From Hyphomicrobiales bacterium (GTDB taxonomy: Bacteria > Pseudomonadota > Alphaproteobacteria > Rhizobiales > Kaistiaceae), in the NCBI GenBank assembly GCA_024222895.1, contig JAAEOR010000798.1, positions 1 to 33,865 on the forward strand: a stretch of DNA of 33,865 nt, read 5' to 3'. Every line of letters starts with the position of its first letter. Position 1 is the first letter of the stretch. Below the pieces are notes generated by a model, which did not search any database, was not told where the DNA came from, and saw nothing but the letters and a program-made list of their open reading frames with translations. Position numbers and translations under genes: made by a program. Below, in pieces: positions 22,513 to 31,075 of the stretch.

Positions 22513-22572
22513 GTCTCGGGTCCTTTGGGTTCCGAGCCGTTTCGTTTGGCTCCGTTTCGACTGAACCCAAGA

Positions 22573-22600
22573 TGCAATATGCAAATGATTTGATAAATCA
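22573..22600. promoter_or_regulatory. Palindromic operator between the SRPBCC and LysR genes
   Basis: In an AT-rich gap, TGATTT and AAATCA form a perfect inverted repeat around GAT (22586-22600), next to TGCA-ATA-TGCA at 22573-22583. LysR-type regulators bind T-N11-A boxes with such symmetry, and TGATTTGATAAATCA contains one. This is the probable binding site of the adjacent LysR protein for autocontrol and control of the SRPBCC gene. Confidence 0.5.
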
Positions 22601-22642
22601 GCCAATAGTCGATACTAAATATAGAAAAATGTAGATAGGCGC

Positions 22643-23536
22643 ATGCATTTCTCCTGGGACCACATCCGGACCTTTCATGCGGTGGCGAAGCATGGCTCGC
22701 TGCTGGCCGCGTCACGTCATCTCGACCTGACCCAGCCGACTGTCGGACGGCATATTGATCTTCTGGAGGATCGATTGGGGTTCACCCTGTTCACCCGGGG
22801 GCGCGAGGGCATGCGCCTGACCGACAAGGGCGCGGATCTTGTAGCGACTGCAGGCGAGATGCTCGGGACCGCGGCGGATTTCGAGCGCGTGGCGTCCGGC
22901 CTGGAAGAGCGGATCGAGGGGACCATCCGAATATCCGCCAACGAGATCGTCGGCGCTTTGCTCCTTCCAGGCATGGTCGCCGAGTTCATGGCCGAGAACC
23001 CGATGATCGAGATTGAGATCGAGGTCAGCAACGAGGTGACGAACCTGCTGCAGCGTGACGCCGATATCGCGATCCGCATGTTTCGGCCGACCCAGAACGA
23101 TCTCGTCGCCCGCAAGGTTCGCGATCTGCCGCTGGGGCTGTTTGCGCATGAAAGCTACCTTGGAAGGCATCCTGAGCCGGAGTCGGTCGACGATCTTGCA
23201 GCCCACGTCCTTGTCGGCCAGGACCGCAATCCGTCACTGATCGCGGCCTACGGCGCGTTTGGTCTGGCGCTGGCTCCGGACGGCTTCCAGTTCCGATGCG
23301 ACAACAACATCGCCAGCATCAACGCGGTCCGCGCCGGCATCGGAATCGGCCCACTGCATGTCGGCATGGCATCGCGTTGGCCCGACGTAGTTCAGGTGCT
23401 GCCGGACCTGCCTGTGCCGTCGTTGGAACTATGGCTCGCGTGTCATGCCGACGTGCGTCACAACAAACGCATTCGCATGGTCATGGATTTCCTCGCCCAA
23501 CGGATGAAGGCGCCATACGATGCCTTTCCTGGGTAG
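22643..23536 (+). CDS. LysR family transcriptional regulator
   Basis: The 297-residue protein has the LysR winged helix-turn-helix at residues 1-60 (WDHIRTFHAVAKHGSLLAASRHLDLTQPTVGRHIDLLEDRLGFTLFTRGREGMRLT). An effector domain of periplasmic-binding-protein type follows from about 90 (IRISANEIVGALLLPGMVAEFMAENPMIEIEIEVSNEVTNLLQRDADIAIRM). Length is normal. It is divergent from the SRPBCC gene, the usual arrangement of a LysR regulator and its target. The effector is unknown. Confidence 0.93.
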   Translation: MHFSWDHIRTFHAVAKHGSLLAASRHLDLTQPTVGRHIDLLEDRLGFTLFTRGREGMRLTDKGADLVATAGEMLGTAADFERVASGLEERIEGTIRISANEIVGALLLPGMVAEFMAENPMIEIEIEVSNEVTNLLQRDADIAIRMFRPTQNDLVARKVRDLPLGLFAHESYLGRHPEPESVDDLAAHVLVGQDRNPSLIAAYGAFGLALAPDGFQFRCDNNIASINAVRAGIGIGPLHVGMASRWPDVVQVLPDLPVPSLELWLACHADVRHNKRIRMVMDFLAQRMKAPYDAFPG

Positions 23537-23657
23537 ACCGGCTTCCAGGCGAATTTGTCTGACCTGCGACCCTGACAGCAATCCAACTCACCGCATGGAG
23601 GGGACAATGGCCGCAATGCGCTGCCCCAACAGTTTGTTGGCAGTCGGTGGGGCTTTG

Positions 23658-24218
23658 CTACCCGGCTGGGTTGAACCGTACGCGAAATACCTCCGCCTCG
23701 GTCGGCGAGGAATTCAAAAGCTGCTCTTCTGCTTCGCTCCATGGCCGGAGTGAGATCGACTTCCCGGTGTAGGCCTGCTCGGGGCTGTCGCTGGTCAACG
23801 GCAACGCAAAAATCGGATCAGATACCGTGCCAGCGTCTTTCGCGATGATCACCGCGTAATCGCTGTCAGTATTCAGCGCGATCACTTCGTCCATAGACTG
23901 AAAGAGGTGCCCGTCTGACAAGAGGTCAAGCGCCCCGTCCCGCTCAGGCCGAATTTTCACGAACCTCGGATCGTTGTGAAAGGCTTCTCGCTTCTCGGCA
24001 GATGGCCAACTAACGAACGACCCCATCACCGGAGTCACACCGGCAACATTTGTGGCGATTACAGCGAAGGACGCAAGTTGGGAAAGTTCGTATTCGGCCA
24101 TCGCCGGACCCATGGCCGGGAAGTATTCGGCGAACATCCAGGCTTCTTTGCCGGGGGACACTTTGCCGAATGCGAATTCAAGGCGGCTGTCGGATTTCAG
24201 TACAAGTTCGGTTGTCAT
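23658..24218 (-). CDS. ABM-like / DUF1330-like small protein
   Basis: The 186-residue protein begins MTTELVLKSDSRLEFAFGKVSPGKEAWMFAEYFPAMGPAMAEYELSQLASFAVI and continues VMGSFVSWPSAEKREAFHNDPRFVKIRPERDGALDLLSDGHLF. The pattern of a strand, W-P-S-x-E-x-x-x-AFHxDPRF and a later strand resembles dimeric alpha/beta-barrel proteins, in particular DUF1330. The ATG at 24218 follows GGAGACCGAAA and is supported over the upstream ATG codons. It is divergent from the second LysR gene with a gap of 112 bp. The function is unknown. Confidence 0.7.
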   Translation of the reverse strand: MTTELVLKSDSRLEFAFGKVSPGKEAWMFAEYFPAMGPAMAEYELSQLASFAVIATNVAGVTPVMGSFVSWPSAEKREAFHNDPRFVKIRPERDGALDLLSDGHLFQSMDEVIALNTDSDYAVIIAKDAGTVSDPIFALPLTSDSPEQAYTGKSISLRPWSEAEEQLLNSSPTEAEVFRVRFNPAG

Positions 24219-24294
24219 TTTCGGTCTCCATGATTGCATTGGCGGCAACCTAGGTGGACAGATAATGAATCGAAACTGCTGTTTTCGGGGGTTT

Positions 24295-24314
24295 GTGGTG
24301 CAAATATCGACCAC
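24295..24314. promoter_or_regulatory. Inverted repeat upstream of the second LysR gene
   Basis: GTGGT and ACCAC form a perfect inverted repeat separated by 10 bp, 17 bp before the LysR start at 24331. The spacing matches a LysR-type box. The likely ligand is the LysR protein itself, with control of the divergent DUF1330-like gene. Confidence 0.45.
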
Positions 24315-24330
24315 CTCTGAAAGGCGCGTC

Positions 24331-25221
24331 ATGGCCAAACTGGACTGGAACGACATCAAGGTTTTTCTTGCCCTGTTCCGAGGCCGCTCGGTACGCAGTG
24401 CCGCGGGTGAATTGGGGATGAGCCATTCGACAGTCTCGCGTCACCTCACGGACTTAGAGACCAGTTTGGGTGCCGTCCTTTTCACCCGGTCGCGGGACGG
24501 TTTGCTGGCGACAAGCATGGCAGAGCAGATATTCAACAAAGCCGAGCAAGTGGAAACCGAGGTGCTCGATCTTCAGCGCGAGGCGGCCAGTCTGGATTCG
24601 GTGCTGTCCGGCCAGGTGCGTGTGACGTCGCCCCCGCTCTTGTCTCAACACATGATCATGCCGCACCTGGCCGCGTTTGCGCAGCAATATCCCGGCATCG
24701 AGATCTCGCTTCACTCAAGTTATTCGATCGACGATCTTATAAAGGGCGCATCCGACGTTGCTCTGCGTTCCCAGTTTAATCCCAATGACAATCTGGTTGG
24801 TCGGCGGCTGCCAGATTTCGTCGACCGCGCTTATGCCTCGCCCGGCTACCTCTCCGATCACTGGTTTGACGGAAACCAAACAAACGCGGCTTGGATAGGG
24901 CGCGGGGTCGCCGACCCTCAAAACAAATGGGTCACGAACGGGCCATTCCCCGATGCAGAGGTGCGTCATCAAATTCCCGATATGTTGGATCAGGCGCAGG
25001 CGGCCGCCGCCGGGTTGGGCATGGTGTCGCTGCCGTGTTTCTTCGCAGATGGCATGGAAGGTCTGGTTCGCGTCCCGAACACAGGCCCCGTGTCCACGCG
25101 CCCCGTTTGGGTCCTCACCCATCCGGACTTACGCACTTCTGTTCGCATAAAGACGTTCGTACGTTTCCTTGTTGCGGCCATCGCCAGACAGGAAAAGGAA
25201 ATTACGGGTGAGACAATTTGA
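24331..25221 (+). CDS. LysR family transcriptional regulator
   Basis: The 296-residue protein has a LysR helix-turn-helix at residues 1-58 (WNDIKVFLALFRGRSVRSAAGELGMSHSTVSRHLTDLETSLGAVLFTRSRDGLLAT) and an effector domain from about 90 (VRVTSPPLLSQHMIMPHLAAFAQQYPGIEISLHSSYSIDDLIKGASDVALRSQF). The ATG at 24331 follows AAAGGCGCGTC; an upstream in-frame extension to 24052 runs through the divergent promoter region and is rejected. It faces the DUF1330-like gene, repeating the LysR-plus-small-protein layout found 2 kb to the left. Confidence 0.92.
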   Translation: MAKLDWNDIKVFLALFRGRSVRSAAGELGMSHSTVSRHLTDLETSLGAVLFTRSRDGLLATSMAEQIFNKAEQVETEVLDLQREAASLDSVLSGQVRVTSPPLLSQHMIMPHLAAFAQQYPGIEISLHSSYSIDDLIKGASDVALRSQFNPNDNLVGRRLPDFVDRAYASPGYLSDHWFDGNQTNAAWIGRGVADPQNKWVTNGPFPDAEVRHQIPDMLDQAQAAAAGLGMVSLPCFFADGMEGLVRVPNTGPVSTRPVWVLTHPDLRTSVRIKTFVRFLVAAIARQEKEITGETI

Positions 25222-25403
25222 GACTGGCAATCCTGCGCGTGAACGCGGGCGGACACCTCTGCCGACAGTTTGGCGAAAGCTCCGCCAGCGGACATTCGAT
25301 GAATAGGGGGAATGATCAAGTTGGGCTCGGAGCCGTCATCCGGCTATTTCGCTCAGTTTGTGGGACCTGACCCTAGTTTGAAGAAGGTGACGATCCTTCA
25401 CTT

Positions 25404-26140
25404 TCATTGAATAAGAAGCTCGAGCTTGTCGATATCCACCCAATAGAGGTTCGGGCTGATCGCCGACTCGAAACAGTACCGCTTCGCCTTGTGGTAGGCG
25501 ACGGAGCGCCAGATCGTGGTCGCGATATTGGGCGCCTCCGGATCGGCCACACCCAGCGGGACCGACACGTTGCGGATAATCGAGAACGCCGCCGACGTTG
25601 CCATGCGTTCGTCGTCGAACTGCGGCACGCTTTCCAGATAGAAGGACGCCCGGGCGAAGCGGTCCGCTGCCCGGTTGGTGCCTGGGAGCATGGTGAAACC
25701 ACCGATCTGATCCCAGTAGGCGGCGCGCGCCAGCTGCTCGTCATAGGGCGGCGAGTTGGTCATGACGGTGTATTGCGGGCCGTGATGGATCACCAGCTTG
25801 CCGTCGAGATACTCGAAGATCGCCGAATCGCCGGGTGGATCCGAGATCGCCACGTGCATCCCGGCGGAGTGACCGCTCGGCAGTTCCGGCGCGACGATCT
25901 GGAACGGTTCCGTGGAAAGGTCCGCGACGGCTTCTGCGACAGTGGCGTAGTTGTCGAGGGCATATTGTGCCCAGGCGCCGACGGAGAGCGTCGGCTTGTC
26001 GAAACCCGCACCGTAATCTGCTTCCGCCAGATAGAGCAGGTTGGCAACCAGTCCGGCGTCGTTCATCCCGTCGGTGGTGCCGATGTCATAGCCTGACAGA
26101 GTCACCGACCCGTGCTTCGAGACCCACTCTGTGGACCCGT
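25404..26140 (-). pseudogene. Linear amide C-N hydrolase (choloylglycine hydrolase family), 5' truncated
   Basis: The frame reads TEWVSKHGSVTLSGYDIGTTDGMNDAGLVANLLYLAEADYG and continues with SVGAWAQYALDNYATVAEAV, MHVAISDPPGDSAIFEYLDGKLVIHHG, YTVMTNSPPYDEQLA and TTIWRSVAYHKAKRYCFES. These belong to the choloylglycine hydrolase/penicillin V acylase family (Ntn-type hydrolases). The N-terminal part with the signal peptide and the nucleophile cysteine (usually near C-T-R) is absent. The coding sequence stops being recognisable at about 26140, and the palindromic repeat copy begins at 26151. Only a GTG at 26105 opens the remaining frame. The protein, if made, would lack its active site. Confidence 0.75.
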
Positions 26141-26150
26141 CGCCGAGGCC

Positions 26151-26193
26151 GCAAACGGGTCAATATTAAAGACCCTTGGTATAAGGCGCTGCG
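26151..26193. repeat. Third copy of the dispersed palindromic repeat
   Basis: The sequence contains AACGGGTCAATATTAAAG then ACCCTTGGTATAAGG and, read on the minus strand, matches the copy at 17451-17485 over about 30 bp. Its GGGTC and GACCC arms form a stem around 9 nt. It lies exactly where the choloylglycine-hydrolase-like gene ends abruptly and just before the exported-protein gene at 26257. Confidence 0.75.
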
Positions 26194-26256
26194 TTGTTGG
26201 CACCACGCTTTTCGCTATGATGGTACGACGCTGCACACAGCGGGAGCTTCTGACAG

Positions 26257-27512
26257 ATGGTTCGAACTCAGGGTCTTGTCCGGACTGCAATCGTCCTGTT
26301 TCTGGGGTTGTCTGCCCTTGCCCCGATGGCCAAGGCGCAGCCCGTTGACCAAGCGCCAATCCCGTCATTTGTACCGCTTGACGGGGAAAGGAGTGCTTGG
26401 ATCCCGGCAAATCTGCCTGTTGGAGAGGCCGAACTTTCCCGCTACCCCGAACTGGTATTCGAGGGGAACTGGTCGGTCGAGTGGCGCAACAACCCTGACG
26501 TACTCAGTGCGCAGCTTTGGCTGATCAGGGCTTGATGCTCGATTCGCCTTGCAATCGCCAAGGACACTACTCCACCTGCCGCGATCCTCTGGCACCGTGG
26601 AGCGGCGGAGGCGTACGTTTTGAAACCGGCAATAGTACCCAACCGAATTACCACAATTACCATATTCTCCAGACCACCGGAGAAACGATCGAAATCTCAC
26701 ACGCGGACGGCGTTCACACCGTACTGCGCTCGGTCCTCCATCGCCGCTCCGCGGATGAACTGGTTGGAACCTGGAGCGACGGGAAAGGCGATTCGGGCGC
26801 GGAGATATGGCGCCGTCAACCGCCAATTCGGATCGATCGGGTCAGCTGCGTCCATGAAGGCATTGTAACCGAGAGCAGTGACGCAGCCGAGCCGTGCAAG
26901 GTGGCTGTCGCCCATGCGCCGGGCCGAGGAGCAATGCGTGGTAACCTGCCCACCATCCATCTCGACATCTTCGGCAACGGATTCTACGGCGCTGGAGCGC
27001 TGCCGATCTATATGAACTTCGACAGAACCAGGATCGAGGTCGGTCGATACTGCTATATTTATTCCAATTTCTTCGATGGAGAGCGGCCCTGCACATCCTG
27101 GGGCTACCCGACCGCCGAGCACGGACAGATAATCGGCATGCGGGTGTCGCTAAACGTCAGCCATGGCGCAAGGTCCGGACGGAAAACCTTGTGGCTCGCC
27201 GGACAGCCGGTTGCGTTTGATCTGTCGATACCAGACCCACCGTCGGCCAATGAGGCAAGATTGGACACCATCGAAGTCGTGACGGTTGCGCCTCCCTACG
27301 AGCCCTTACAATCCGTTCAATTCGGGCAGCCGTTCAAGGTGCGCCTGGTGTTCAACCAAGCACCGGGCACCAACAGCGAAACTGTGATTGTCCAGGACCC
27401 GATCAACCAGCGTGAATTCACGGTCTCGGCCTATCCAACTGAATTTTCACGTATATTCCTGACCGATGTGCTAACCGCAGGCGAGCCGGAAGCCGAGGGT
27501 GTCCCGCAGTGA
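26257..27512 (+). pseudogene. Exported protein of unknown function, frameshifted
   Basis: The first frame starts at 26257 with a signal peptide (MVRTQGLVRTAIVLFLGLSALAPMAKAQP) and contains LVFEGNWSVEWRNNPDVLSAQ before a stop at 26535. The second frame resumes near 26511 as ALADQGLMLDSPCNRQGHYSTCRDPLAPWSGGGVRFETGN and continues to 27512. One missing base near 26512-26518 would join them into a secreted protein of about 418 residues. The second part has paired cysteines and beta-rich character (YMNFDRTRIEVGRYCYIYSNFFDGERPCTSWGY; FGQPFKVRLVFNQAPGTNSETVIVQDPINQREF). The last stretch resembles an immunoglobulin-like fold. The family is not recognised. Confidence 0.6.
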
Positions 27513-28666
27513 CCGCGCTTGCCATGCGACCGACAATAGCGGGGGCTGTCGCAGCGTTGCTTGGAGCCATGCCTGCCCAGGCGCAGACGGGCGAAGGCCC
27601 CACAGCTGGTCCGGCACCTCCAGGCTCAGCCGACATCGTTGTCACGGCTCGGGGCCAGTCGGCCACGTTGAGAGTAAAGACGAACTGCGCAGCGGCGCCG
27701 CGACCGATCGGACGTTGGACGCTCTACCCCGCTGTTCTTGGCACGCCGCTGACGCTCGATTTTGGCGCTGGCGTCGAGACCAACGTGACCGCCAAATATG
27801 ACTTCGAAGGTGGCGAGGTTGATGGCAAGTATGAAGGCTCTGAGATCACCGGGCGGTGGACTCAGTCGACCTCCGACAGGAAGTGTGCCGTAAGATCTCC
27901 GACCGGCAAGCAATATTGGGGCGACGCGGTCATGACGTTCAATTCCGCGAATTCGCTCTTCTCAGGCTACTGGAACTATTGCGGTGATGCTGCCAGCAAC
28001 AAGACTTGGATTGGCGTTCGGGATTGCCCCACCAAGGCGTTCGATCCGATCGAGTGGTCGATCCCCCTGAACGCGACACTCTATGCCCAACCCCTCAAGA
28101 ACAAAGACCCGGAAGCGACCCCATACCAGGACCGCCTCATCGTCGCCTACGCGTGGTACCGAACGACGTGGGTCTGCGATGCGAAAGGGCTGCGACCCAA
28201 GAACACGAATGAGCCGCTTTATGTTCGGCGCGCCTATCGCCGGCAAGTCACCGGCGCGTACAAGACGCCGGTGCGCTATATCTCGACCCTCGGCGTCCGA
28301 CGTGTCTCGGCAGTCGTGCACGAAATCGATATCACGATGCTGGCGGTGGAAACAGATGACCCGTCTCCCATCGATTTCTGGAAGGTTCCGGGCAAGCTGA
28401 TGGGGCTGGGCAGCAAGCTTGACGCCATCAAGGCACTTGCGACCACCAGCCTGGATGCCAAGAAATTCCTTGATGCGGCCTTGGACAAAAACAATACCGA
28501 ATACCGCAACATATTCAGGGTCCAATGCGAAAGAACGCCGAACGGAAGGTTCAAGATCAAATACGACCAGATATCAAGTTTCCCCGAGGTCAAGAGTTCG
28601 GGCGATCTCACCTGGCGGGTTGGCGCTCATGGTGCGCATAAGGAAAATCCGACCGGCCGGCAGTGA
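27509..28666 (+). CDS. Exported protein of unknown function, coupled to the preceding gene
   Basis: The 385-residue protein begins with MTALAMRPTIAGAVAALLGAMPAQAQTGEG, a signal peptide with cleavage after AQAQ. The GTG at 27509 overlaps the preceding stop as GTGA, so translation is coupled. The mature part has several cysteines (TNCAAAP, RKCAVRS, NYCGDA, RDCPTKA, WVCDAKG, VQCERT) and aromatic-rich regions (GYWNYCG; YAWYRTTWVCDAKGLRPKNTNEPLYVRRAYRR). I do not recognise the family. The two genes are probably one functional unit of secreted or periplasmic proteins, though the first is broken. Confidence 0.7.
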   Translation: MTALAMRPTIAGAVAALLGAMPAQAQTGEGPTAGPAPPGSADIVVTARGQSATLRVKTNCAAAPRPIGRWTLYPAVLGTPLTLDFGAGVETNVTAKYDFEGGEVDGKYEGSEITGRWTQSTSDRKCAVRSPTGKQYWGDAVMTFNSANSLFSGYWNYCGDAASNKTWIGVRDCPTKAFDPIEWSIPLNATLYAQPLKNKDPEATPYQDRLIVAYAWYRTTWVCDAKGLRPKNTNEPLYVRRAYRRQVTGAYKTPVRYISTLGVRRVSAVVHEIDITMLAVETDDPSPIDFWKVPGKLMGLGSKLDAIKALATTSLDAKKFLDAALDKNNTEYRNIFRVQCERTPNGRFKIKYDQISSFPEVKSSGDLTWRVGAHGAHKENPTGRQ

Positions 28667-28901
28667 GAAGGCCTGCCGATCTCGCCAATTGATGAAATCC
28701 TCGGACAATATCGGAACACGTCCTAGGTTTCCGATCATCGCGCCCACATTGCATAGCGCGTGACCTGGTGGCATGATCGCCGGACCAACCCGAACCACCC
28801 ACCGTCATAGTTCCACCCGCCAGGAGCGCTGTTTACAAGCGCTGCCGATTTCCCGGTCGCTCAGCCAAGCTCTGCGCCGATCACACAACTGAGACAGCCT
28901 C

Positions 28902-29870
28902 ATGCAGTACACCAATCTGGGCCGCACCGGCCTTTCCATCAGCCGTCTTTGCCTCGGCACCATGAACTTCAGCTGGACCACTGAGAAGGTGGATGCCTTT
29001 GCGGTCATGGACGCCGCTCACGACAAGGGCATCAACTTCTTCGACACCGCCAACCGCTATGGGCGGCCAAAACCCGGGGTGACCGAGAGCCTGATCGGCG
29101 AGTGGTTCGCGCAAGGCGGCGGCCGGCGCGAGAAGACCGTGCTCGCCACCAAGCTCTATGGCGCGATGGGCGACTGGCCGAACGAGGGCAAGCTCTCCGC
29201 CCTCAACATCCGCCGCGCGCTCGATGCCTCGCTGCAGCGGCTGCAGACCGACCATGTCGACCTCTACCAGTTCCACCACATCGACCGCGACACGCCGTGG
29301 GACGAGATCTGGCAGGCGATGGAAGTTGCCGTCCAGCAGGGAAAGATCCTCTACGCCGGCAGCTCGAACTTCGCCGGCTGGCACATCGCCAAGGCACAAG
29401 GGGAGGCGCGGGCGCGCAACTACACCGGGCTGGTCTCGGAGCAATCGATCTACAACCTGATCGAACGCACCATAGAAATGGAAGTGCTGCCGGCGGCGAT
29501 GGATTTCGGCCTGGGCGTCATTCCCTGGTCGCCGCTGCATGGCGGTCTGCTGGGCGGCGTTCTGAAGAAGCAGAACAAGGGGCACCGGCGGCTTGAAGGC
29601 CGCGCCGCCAAGACGCTGGAACAGCTGCGGCCGCAGATCGAGCAATATGAGGCCTTCTGCGTCGAGATCGGCCACGAACCTGGCGATGTCGCGCTCGCCT
29701 GGCTGTTGCATCAGCCGGCGGTCACCGCGCCGATCATCGGGCCACGCACGGCCGAGCAGCTCGATTCTGCCGAACGCGCGGTCGAACTGACGCTCGACGC
29801 GGCGACGCTGACCCGTCTCGGCGAAATCTTCCCGGGCTACAAGACCGCACCCGAGCACTACGCCTGGTAA
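28902..29870 (+). CDS. Aldo/keto reductase family protein
   Basis: An NADPH-dependent oxidoreductase with a TIM-barrel fold. The 322-residue protein has MQYTNLGRTGLSISRLCLGTMNF at the start and the catalytic tetrad Asp48 (NFFDTANRYG), Tyr53, Lys84 (VLATKLYG) and His125 (LYQFHHID). Coenzyme-binding features follow (GSSNFAGWHI, SEQSIYNLIER, GVIPWSPLHGGLLGG, IIGPRTAEQLD). The sequence is closest in style to the bacterial AKR group related to potassium-channel beta subunits. The ATG at 28902 lacks a strong ribosome-binding site. The gene stands alone; a hairpin follows its stop. Confidence 0.93.
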   Translation: MQYTNLGRTGLSISRLCLGTMNFSWTTEKVDAFAVMDAAHDKGINFFDTANRYGRPKPGVTESLIGEWFAQGGGRREKTVLATKLYGAMGDWPNEGKLSALNIRRALDASLQRLQTDHVDLYQFHHIDRDTPWDEIWQAMEVAVQQGKILYAGSSNFAGWHIAKAQGEARARNYTGLVSEQSIYNLIERTIEMEVLPAAMDFGLGVIPWSPLHGGLLGGVLKKQNKGHRRLEGRAAKTLEQLRPQIEQYEAFCVEIGHEPGDVALAWLLHQPAVTAPIIGPRTAEQLDSAERAVELTLDAATLTRLGEIFPGYKTAPEHYAW

Positions 29871-29879
29871 AGGCGCGGG

Positions 29880-29902
29880 GCGGGGCGGCGCCGTTGCCCC
29901 GC
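29880..29902 (+). terminator. Hairpin after the aldo/keto reductase gene
   Basis: GCGGGGC and GCCCCGC form a perfect 7-bp GC-rich stem with a 9-nt loop 10 bp after the stop codon. No T tract follows, so its action as a factor-independent terminator is uncertain. Confidence 0.45.
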
Positions 29903-30048
29903 CGGCAATCCGGCGAGCGCGAGACCACGGAGAATCGCCGCCATGCCTGGCCGGCATGAACCTGGATCAGCACCTCGGTGACCCCCGGGGGCCCTGACGG
30001 CAATCAGGCACCCGGTAGGTCGGGTCGATCCGACAGTGCAACGCGTTC

Positions 30049-30930
30049 TCACTCAAGACAGCACTTCTTGAATTTCTTGCCGCTGCCGCAGGGACAGGGG
30101 TCGTTTCGGCCGACATACTTGAACGGATTGCTCGCCGGTTCAGCGAGACCCGGCCAAAGCATGTTCGCGCGTTCCTGCCGCTCTCTCTCGGCTTCATCCG
30201 AAAATCCGTACCAACTGGAAAGTTCGTCGACGACATCGTCGAACGGGCGGAATTCACTTTCCCGTCTCCCAAGCCGACCCGGGTGGCGCACACCCTGATC
30301 AAGATCGGTCTCGAACGTGTCGAAGCCAAGAATGCCTTGATTGATGAAACCTCGGGCAAACGCCTTCTTCACGAAGGGTTTGAGATCGCTCAACCCCAGC
30401 ATGGCGATGGCGCTTTGCCATCCAACCCAGACGAAGCAATCAGACTGGGGCAGCAGGTTCATGAAGCAGTTGCGGAGAAACCGGGCAACCGGCTCCCGTT
30501 CGGTCTGGCCGCGTACAACGAGCATGGCTAGCGTTTCGCACATCCGGGCGCGGACGAATTCGTCGGCCTGCGGATCGAGAATGATGTCGAGGATGGGTTG
30601 CAGATCGCCGTCGAAGACCGCGGCCATCACCCGATGGCTTGTCTCGACCGTCGCCTCGCCGATCAGGACATCGAGTTCGTCCGGCGGGCAGCGCAGCAGG
30701 CGGGACAAGGGGCGGTAGGCCGACTTGTCCTTCCATGCGCCCAGCAGATGGAAAGCGAAGAACACCGGCGTTCGCTCCGGGCGCCGATCTTCTGACCGCG
30801 AGACCGTCGCCTCGATCTTGTCGATCAGCACCGGCGCGAGTTCCGAGCGACATTCGCTCGCAGCCTCGAGCGCGGCGCGCGGAAGGTGCGCGGAATGGGT
30901 CAGTTGATAAATGATCCTGGCCGTTTCCAT
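30049..30930 (-). CDS. DUF1186 protein with a C-terminal SEC-C zinc-binding motif
   Basis: The C-terminus reads YVGRNDPCPCGSGKKFKKCCLE, the SEC-C motif that binds zinc in SecA and in many other proteins. The N-terminal two thirds match DUF1186: short helical repeats with LPRAALEAASECRSELAPVLIDKIEA, FFAFHLLGAWKDKSAYRPLSRLLRCPPDELDVLIGEATVETSHRVMAAVFDGDLQPILDIILDPQADEFVRARMCETLAML. The start at 30930 (METARIIYQLTHSAHLPRAALEAAS) fits the family's N-terminus. A TTG at 30990 with AGGAAAAAAG upstream is the alternative and would add 20 residues. Its role is unknown; DUF1186 with SEC-C is common in proteobacteria. Confidence 0.85.
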   Translation of the reverse strand: METARIIYQLTHSAHLPRAALEAASECRSELAPVLIDKIEATVSRSEDRRPERTPVFFAFHLLGAWKDKSAYRPLSRLLRCPPDELDVLIGEATVETSHRVMAAVFDGDLQPILDIILDPQADEFVRARMCETLAMLVVRGQTEREPVARFLRNCFMNLLPQSDCFVWVGWQSAIAMLGLSDLKPFVKKAFARGFINQGILGFDTFETDLDQGVRHPGRLGRRESEFRPFDDVVDELSSWYGFSDEAERERQERANMLWPGLAEPASNPFKYVGRNDPCPCGSGKKFKKCCLE

Positions 30931-31075
30931 GGCAACGACACTGTCGTGTCGATCGACGTCGCGCCACCCCATCTCCAGGGTTGTCCGCAACTTTTTTCCT
31001 CATGGTCACGGTGCGCCGAAGGATGACGGCTGAGGGCGCGGGGCGGCGACAAACGGCACCGCTGAAGATGGCCGG

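Noticed and set aside
25407-26096. Plus-strand frame opposite the choloylglycine-hydrolase remnant
   Set aside because: The minus-strand frame carries the family motifs; the plus frame has none.
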